From DASZBX01 sp035943635 (GTDB taxonomy: Bacteria > Actinomycetota > Actinomycetes > Streptomycetales > Catenulisporaceae): a stretch of DNA of 64,000 nucleotides. A program made the translations under genes and the position numbers. Each line of letters opens with the position of its first letter. Position 1 is the first letter of the stretch. The stretch spans positions 1 to 64,000 of the forward strand of contig DASZBX010000120.1 of the NCBI GenBank assembly GCA_035943635.1, given 5' to 3'. The notes under the pieces were generated by a model. The model was not told the origin of the DNA. It did no database searches and saw nothing but the letters and a program-made list of their open reading frames with translations. Shown one piece after another: positions 59,672 to 64,000 of this stretch.

Positions 59672-60244
59672 ATGAGCCCGCGGATGTCAGCCGAGGATCG
59701 GCGCGAACAGGTGATCAGGGAATCGATCGCCGTCTTCGCCCGGTTCGGCTATGAGGGGGCGACCACGGCGGCGATCGCCGAACGGGTCGGAGTGACCCAG
59801 CCGTACCTGTTCAAGCTGTTCCCGACGAAGAAGGACCTGTTCCTCGCCGCGAGCGCCCGGAACATGGTCGACACCCTGAACCTGCTGCGCGACGCGGCCG
59901 GCGGCAAGACCGGCCGGGACGCGCTGGAGGCGATGGGGGAGGCGTACAAAGAGAAGCTCAAGACCGACCGCAGCTGGCTCCAGATGCAGCTGCAGTCGTA
60001 CGCGGCCTGCGTGGACGAGGACGTCCAGCGGCAGACCGGACAGTGGCTCCAGGAACTGTGGGACGGCATCGCGGCGCTGGGGATCGGGATCTCGATCGAG
60101 GAGATCGTGACCTTCTTCGCGACCGGGATGTTCTGCAACGTGATCGCCGCGGTCGGCCGGGCCGACAGCGACGACCCGGTGTGGGCGCCGATCCTGGACG
60201 CGATCGGCCGGATCAACGGCAAAGACGCCGGCGAACGCTGCTAG
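59672..60244 (+). CDS. TetR-family repressor
   Basis: A 190-residue repressor. DNA-binding domain (about 1-60): RREQVIRESIAVFARFGYEG, ATTAAIAERVGVTQPYLFKL (HTH) and FPTKKDLFLAA. The C-terminal ligand domain (about 65-190) has WLQMQLQSYAACVDEDVQRQ and EEIVTFFATGMFCNVIAAVG. GAGGAGAAG precedes the ATG. The downstream MFS gene, with matching operator sequences, is the expected target; the inducer would be a pump substrate. Confidence 0.92.
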   Translation: MSPRMSAEDRREQVIRESIAVFARFGYEGATTAAIAERVGVTQPYLFKLFPTKKDLFLAASARNMVDTLNLLRDAAGGKTGRDALEAMGEAYKEKLKTDRSWLQMQLQSYAACVDEDVQRQTGQWLQELWDGIAALGIGISIEEIVTFFATGMFCNVIAAVGRADSDDPVWAPILDAIGRINGKDAGERC

Positions 60245-60348
60245 TGCCAGCTTGACCGGCAGTTCCACAGCCTCATACCAGCACATCCAAGACTTCTGAC
60301 AAGCCATCCGAGCACCAGGCGATGGCAGAGCTCTGCCCTGTGAGATGA

Positions 60349-60387
60349 GTTATCACTTACTAACCGCTGAACTTAGTGATCGATAAC
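60349..60387 (+). promoter_or_regulatory. paired TetR operators before the MFS gene
   Basis: GTTATCACTTACTAAC (60349-60364) matches the operator at 59621 in 14 of 16 bases. A second, inverted copy TTAGTGATCGATAAC is at 60373-60387. The 39-bp AT-rich element ends 38 bp before the MFS start codon. Confidence 0.78.
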
Positions 60388-60425
60388 TAGCCAACCCGAC
60401 CGCCACCCGACCCGGGAGGACCACC

Positions 60426-61964
60426 ATGTCCGACACCACGCTCGTCCAGCCCCTGTCGCCCGACTCGTCCGCGCACCCGCCGACCGACCCGCCCGGAACC
60501 GGAGCCCGAAGAGAGGCCAGGCCCGATCTGACCGACCAGAACGCCACCGTCGGCCGTCCCGTGCGCACGTTCATCGTGGTCGGCATCGCGATGTTCATGG
60601 CCCAGTTGGACAACCTGGTGGTCACCACCGCGCTGCCCTCGATCCAGCGGTCCCTGCACGCCGGCCTGCAGGGCCTGCAGTGGACGGTCTCGGCCTACAC
60701 CCTGACCTTCGCGGTGTTCCTGCTCACCGGCTCCACCCTCGGCGACCGGTTCGGCCGGCGCCGGCTGTTCACGCTCGGGCTCGGCCTGTTCACCGCCGCC
60801 TCGGTCGGCTCGGCCCTGGCGCCGAACATCGGCACCCTGGTCGCCTTCCGGGCGCTCCAGGGCATGGGCGGGGCGATCATGGTCCCGCTCACCCTGACCC
60901 TGCTGTCCGCCGCGGTCCCGCCGGCCAAGCGCGGCCTGGCCATCGGCGGCTGGGGCGCCCTGGCCGGGCTGGCCGTCGCCTTCGGCCCGATGATCGGCGG
61001 GGCCGTGGTCGAGGCCGGCTCCTGGCAGTGGATCTTCTGGGTGAACGTGCCGCTCGGCGTGGTGCTGCTGCCGCTGGCCCGGCTCTGGCTGAGCGAGAGC
61101 CACGGCCCGGCTCCCCGGCTCGACCTGGTCGGCAACGCCCTGGCCAGCCTGGGCCTGTTCGGCGTGGTGCTCGGCCTGATCCGCGGCGGCTCGATCGGCT
61201 GGACCAGCCCGCAGGTGCTGGCCGGACTGATCGGCGGCCCCGTGCTGCTGGCCGTCTTCGTGGTCTGGGAACTGCGCACCGAGCACCCGCTGCTGCCGAT
61301 GCGGCTGTTCCGCAGCCGGGCCTTCTCCCTGGTCAACCTGGCCTCGCTGCTGATGTTCTTCGGGATGTTCGGCTCGATCTTCTTCCTGGTCCAGCTGTTC
61401 CAGACGGTCTGGGGCTACTCGCCGGTGGCCTCGGGCGTGCGGATGCTGCCGTGGACCGCGCTGCCGATGGTGGTCGCCCCGGCGGCCGGGATCCTGTCCG
61501 ACCGGATCGGCGGGCGCGGCATCGTCGCCTGGGGCCTGCTGCTGCAGGCCGGCGCGCTGGCCTGGCTGGCCGCCGTGATCACGCCGACCGTGCCCTACTC
61601 CCACCTGGTGCCCGGCCTGATCCTGGGCGGCATCGGCAACGGGATGTTCTTCGCCCCGATCGCCACGCTGGTGCTCGGCTCGGTCCGCCGCGAGGAGGAG
61701 GGCATCGCCTCCGGGGCGAACAACGCCCTGCGTGAACTCGGCGGCGTGCTCGGCATCGCGGTGATGGGCGTGATCTTCACCGCCCGCGGCGGCTACGGCC
61801 CGACCCGGGTGCTCTCGGCCGGACAGCACTTCGTGAACGGCCTGACCCCGGCGGTCTACGCCGGCGCCGGACTCCTGGTGGTGGCCTCGGTGGCCATGTT
61901 CCTGGTGCCCAAGGTGCGCAAGGTCGTCGTCGGAGCCCCCGACGAAGCTTTGGCCGAGGCCTGA
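60426..61964 (+). CDS. MFS drug efflux transporter, DHA2 (14-TM) family
   Basis: A 512-residue proton-driven exporter of the EmrB/QacA type. After a 45-residue polar N-terminus, helix 1 includes MFMAQLDNLVVTTALPSIQR (motif D1-like). Motif A is GSTLGDRFGRRRLFTLGLGL. Motif C-like GLAVAFGPMIGGAVVEAGSW ends helix 5. About 14 hydrophobic segments are visible, ending near VVASVAMFLVPKVRKVV. GGGAGGACC precedes the ATG. Control by the upstream TetR is indicated by shared operators. Substrates of such pumps are antibiotics or dyes; none can be named. Confidence 0.92.
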   Translation: MSDTTLVQPLSPDSSAHPPTDPPGTGARREARPDLTDQNATVGRPVRTFIVVGIAMFMAQLDNLVVTTALPSIQRSLHAGLQGLQWTVSAYTLTFAVFLLTGSTLGDRFGRRRLFTLGLGLFTAASVGSALAPNIGTLVAFRALQGMGGAIMVPLTLTLLSAAVPPAKRGLAIGGWGALAGLAVAFGPMIGGAVVEAGSWQWIFWVNVPLGVVLLPLARLWLSESHGPAPRLDLVGNALASLGLFGVVLGLIRGGSIGWTSPQVLAGLIGGPVLLAVFVVWELRTEHPLLPMRLFRSRAFSLVNLASLLMFFGMFGSIFFLVQLFQTVWGYSPVASGVRMLPWTALPMVVAPAAGILSDRIGGRGIVAWGLLLQAGALAWLAAVITPTVPYSHLVPGLILGGIGNGMFFAPIATLVLGSVRREEEGIASGANNALRELGGVLGIAVMGVIFTARGGYGPTRVLSAGQHFVNGLTPAVYAGAGLLVVASVAMFLVPKVRKVVVGAPDEALAEA

Positions 61965-62046
61965 CCGGGCAGTCGGCGCGGCATCACGGAGCCCGACCAC
62001 CCGTGCCCGGCGCGGCACAGGCCTTACCCGGATTTAGCGAAGCCAC

Positions 62047-62124
62047 AGACAGACCGCGAGGGCCCTCGGGGCCGGGAATCAGATTCCAGATCTGATTCCC
62101 GGCCCCGAGGGCCCTCGCCTGTCT
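62047..62124. terminator. very long bidirectional terminator hairpin
   Basis: A perfect 28-bp stem (62056-62083 with 62091-62118) closes on the 7-base loop TTCCAGA. AGACAG (62047-62052) and CTGTCT (62119-62124) extend it past a 3-base bulge. It lies between the MFS gene and the convergent aminotransferase gene. Confidence 0.85.
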
Positions 62125-62210
62125 TCACCCATTCGGCGGACGATTATCGGCCACCCGGCTGAACCGCGGTTTCCCTCCCGCCGCTCACCGCCCGCTGCTC
62201 GCGCCTCTGC

Positions 62211-63416
62211 TCAGACCAGCAGCTTCTGCAGCCGGGTGATGCCCTCGACCAGGTCGCTGTCGCCCAGCGCGTAGGACAGCCGCAGGTAACCCGACGGCCC
62301 GAACGCCTCGCCGGGCACCACGGCCACCTCGGCCTCGTCCAGGATCAGCGCGGCCAGTTCGGCCGAGGTGTCCACCCGGCGGCCGGCGAACTCCCGGCCC
62401 AGCAGGCCGCGGACCGAGGGGTACGCGTAGAACGCGCCCATCGGCTCCGGGCAGTTGACCCCCGGGATCTCGTTGAGCATCCGCACCATGGTCTGCCGGC
62501 GCCGGTCGAAGGCCACCCGCATCTCGGCCACCGCGGTCAACTCGCCGGAGACCGCCGCGAGCGCGCCCACCTGGGCCACGTTCGACACGTTCGAGGTGGC
62601 GTGCGACTGCAAGTTCGTCGCGGCCTTGATCACGTCGGCCGGCCCGGCCAGCCAGCCGACCCGCCAGCCGGTCATCGCGTAGGTCTTGGCCACCCCGTTG
62701 GCCACGACGCAGCGGTCGGCCAGCGACGGGACCGCGGCCAGGATCGAGGTGAACTTCGCGTCGCCGTAGACCAGGTGCTCGTAGATCTCGTCGGTCAGCA
62801 CCCACAGGCCGTGCGAGTCGGCCCACTCGCCGATCGCCTTCGTCTGCTCGGCCGAGTACACCGCGCCGGTCGGGTTGGACGGGGAGACGAACAACAATAC
62901 CTTGGTCCGCTCGGTCCGAGCCGCCTCCAGCTGGTCCAGCGAGACCAGGTAGCCGGCCGTCTCGTCCGCGAAGACCTCCACCGGCACGCCGCCGGCCAGC
63001 CGGATCGCCTCCGGGTAGGTGGTCCAGTACGGCGTCGGCACGATCACCTCGTCGCCCGGGTCGAGCAGGGTGGCGAAGGCGTTGTAGATCGCCTGCTTGC
63101 CCCCGTTGGTGACCAGCACCTGGCTCGGGTCGAACGTCACGCCCGAGTCCCGCAGCGTCTTCGCGGCGATCGCGGCCTTGAGCTCGGGCAGCCCGCCGGC
63201 CGGGGTGTACCGGTGGAACCGCGGGTCCCCGGCCGCGCTTATGGCCGCCTCGACGATGTAGCCGGGGGTCGGGAAGTCGGGCTCGCCGGCGCCGAAGCCG
63301 ATCACCGGCCGGCCGGCCGCCTTCAGGGCCTTGGCCTTGGCGTCCACGGCGAGGGTGGCGGACTCGGCGATCGAACCGATCCGCCGGGAGATGCGGGGCA
63401 ACGAAGACTCGGTCAT
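62211..63416 (-). CDS. aspC: aspartate/aromatic aminotransferase (class I)
   Basis: PLP transaminase interconverting aspartate and oxaloacetate, subgroup I-gamma by resemblance. The 401 residues have SATLAVDAKAKALKAAGRPV, GFGAGEPDFPTPGYIVEAAI, RYTPAGGLPELKAAIAAK and VSPSNPTGAVYSAEQTKAIG. The PLP lysine is in NGVAKTYAMTGWRVGWLAGP (about residue 239). The end RLSYALGDSDLVEGITRLQK includes the carboxylate-binding Arg. An ATG at 63425 would add three residues. Placement before tRNA-Trp matches other actinobacteria. Confidence 0.92.
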   Translation of the reverse strand: MTESSLPRISRRIGSIAESATLAVDAKAKALKAAGRPVIGFGAGEPDFPTPGYIVEAAISAAGDPRFHRYTPAGGLPELKAAIAAKTLRDSGVTFDPSQVLVTNGGKQAIYNAFATLLDPGDEVIVPTPYWTTYPEAIRLAGGVPVEVFADETAGYLVSLDQLEAARTERTKVLLFVSPSNPTGAVYSAEQTKAIGEWADSHGLWVLTDEIYEHLVYGDAKFTSILAAVPSLADRCVVANGVAKTYAMTGWRVGWLAGPADVIKAATNLQSHATSNVSNVAQVGALAAVSGELTAVAEMRVAFDRRRQTMVRMLNEIPGVNCPEPMGAFYAYPSVRGLLGREFAGRRVDTSAELAALILDEAEVAVVPGEAFGPSGYLRLSYALGDSDLVEGITRLQKLLV

Positions 63417-63567
63417 GCCGTCCATGGTGTCACTTTTCCGGCAGGGCGCGAACCGGTTCCGCACTCCGGACCCATCGCGCGCCGGGCACGCTCCCCCCGA
63501 CGGAACCCCGACGGAACCCCGCCGAAACCCCGCCGGACCCCGGCCGGGACCGACCGGGCGGATCTCA

Positions 63568-63598
63568 TTCGACGCGGAGGGCCGGTAGCGTCTAGACT
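63568..63598 (+). promoter_or_regulatory. probable tRNA-Trp promoter
   Basis: TTCGAC (63568-63573) and TAGACT (63593-63598) are separated by 19 bp, slightly long but with good hexamers. A transcript would begin about 25 bases before the tRNA. Confidence 0.45.
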
Positions 63599-63628
63599 CA
63601 TCCGTGTCTTGAGGCAGGACCTCGACGA

Positions 63629-63701
63629 AGGGTCGTAGCTCAACTGGCAGAGCACCGGTCTCCAAAACCGGGGGTTGGGGGTTCAATTCCCTCCGGCCCT
63701 G
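63629..63701 (+). tRNA. tRNA-Trp(CCA)
   Basis: Acceptor AGGGTCG pairs with CGGCCCT with one T-G pair, then G73. The anticodon stem CCGGT/ACCGG encloses CTCCAAA, giving CCA. The T-arm is GGGGGTTCAATTCCCTC. The 3' CCA is not encoded. In related genomes secE-nusG follow; the window ends before any such gene is seen. Confidence 0.94.
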
Positions 63702-63715
63702 CATCATGACAAGCG

Positions 63716-63747
63716 AAAGGCACCTCCTCGGCTGAGGAGGTGCCTTT
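63716..63747 (+). terminator. intrinsic terminator with T-run after tRNA-Trp
   Basis: AAAGGCACCTCCTC (63716-63729) pairs perfectly with GAGGAGGTGCCTTT (63734-63747) with a GGCT loop and continues into T-rich sequence. It ends the tRNA-Trp transcript. Confidence 0.9.
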
Positions 63748-64000
63748 TCTGTTTCCACCCCCCCGGCGACCGTGGCAGGCAGAGGTTCCCTTCCAGGCCC
63801 CGAGATCGCCTCCCGCAGCCCCGCGGCGTCCATCCTCGAGCACCCCACATGCTCACCTGGTGAGACACTCGAACCCCGCCGAACCCGCCTCGACCTGCGC
63901 GACGACTCCGCCCCCGCGCCCCGCACCCCACCCCTGCCGCACACCGGCGACACACCGCCCGCCAAGCCTTGCGCTATGCTGGCCAGACAAGACCGCGATC
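63748..64000. other. window end without a recognisable gene
   Basis: The last 250 bp are C-rich on the plus strand. No frame has a family signature or a ribosome site. TATGCT near 63976 may be a -10 element for a gene starting beyond the window. Confidence 0.4.

Overview
The window is actinobacterial chromosome of very high GC (roughly 70% or more by eye). Supporting signs are GTG starts, SARP/AfsR, Lsr2, DUF3039, DUF2017, ClpS and ECF42 families, TANNNT promoters placed directly at start codons, dre-like sites and L33. It contains the block pncB-clpS-DUF2017-mec-cysO-cysM-murI-rph-rdgB and the block tRNA-Thr/tRNA-Met-rpmG-hadA-hadB-murB plus tRNA-Trp, both familiar from Mycobacterium and Streptomyces. 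A Streptomyces/Catenulispora-like filamentous actinomycete is my best inference; genus cannot be fixed from the sequence alone.

Layout. 1-3015 is a markedly AT-richer segment with a secreted DUF2599 protein, a small membrane protein, a second-type Lsr2, a helix-turn-helix protein and a DUF1963 gene. It ends in a mosaic junction (DUF1963 / DUF5753 scrap / beginning-less Ig-like secreted protein). 3018-13590 is an accessory region: F420/NADP-reductase-like enzyme with an HxlR regulator, a LysR remnant, an aldo-keto reductase, a 1193-residue SARP-NB-ARC-TPR regulator, and several uncharacterised proteins around a pentanucleotide repeat. 13556-20999 has GNAT, a propeller lipoprotein, malic enzyme, quinone oxidoreductase, murA and yqgE. 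21292-29046 is bracketed by DUF3039 and an SF2 helicase and holds a divergent three-subunit molybdenum-hydroxylase-like operon whose Fe-S subunit carries a very long disordered tail.

29140-36555 carries a zinc-ribbon protein, IclR regulator, the HTTM-DCC fusion with DUF5819, Lrp plus HPPD with apparent operators, and an RDD membrane protein. 36572-38632 is NAD salvage (pncB, pncA). 38744-47163 is the CysO-dependent cysteine cluster with cell-wall and nucleotide genes. Two GT-C mannosyltransferase-like genes separate mec from cysO, and cysO-cysM is preceded by a leaderless short ORF ending in Cys-Thr-Leu-Cys-Ser, a likely cysteine attenuator.

47201-52561 has an ECF42 sigma factor with its DGPF/YCII partner, then a sugar ABC importer (no ATPase) behind paired dre-like operators. 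52704-57518 contains tRNA-Leu, an HNH nuclease, a nitroreductase, tRNA-Thr, tRNA-Met, rpmG, hadAB-like genes and murB. 57809-63701 has an MBL-Rieske protein, a TetR/MFS efflux pair sharing operator sequences, an aspartate aminotransferase and tRNA-Trp. No rRNA, CRISPR array, complete insertion sequence or phage structural gene was seen.
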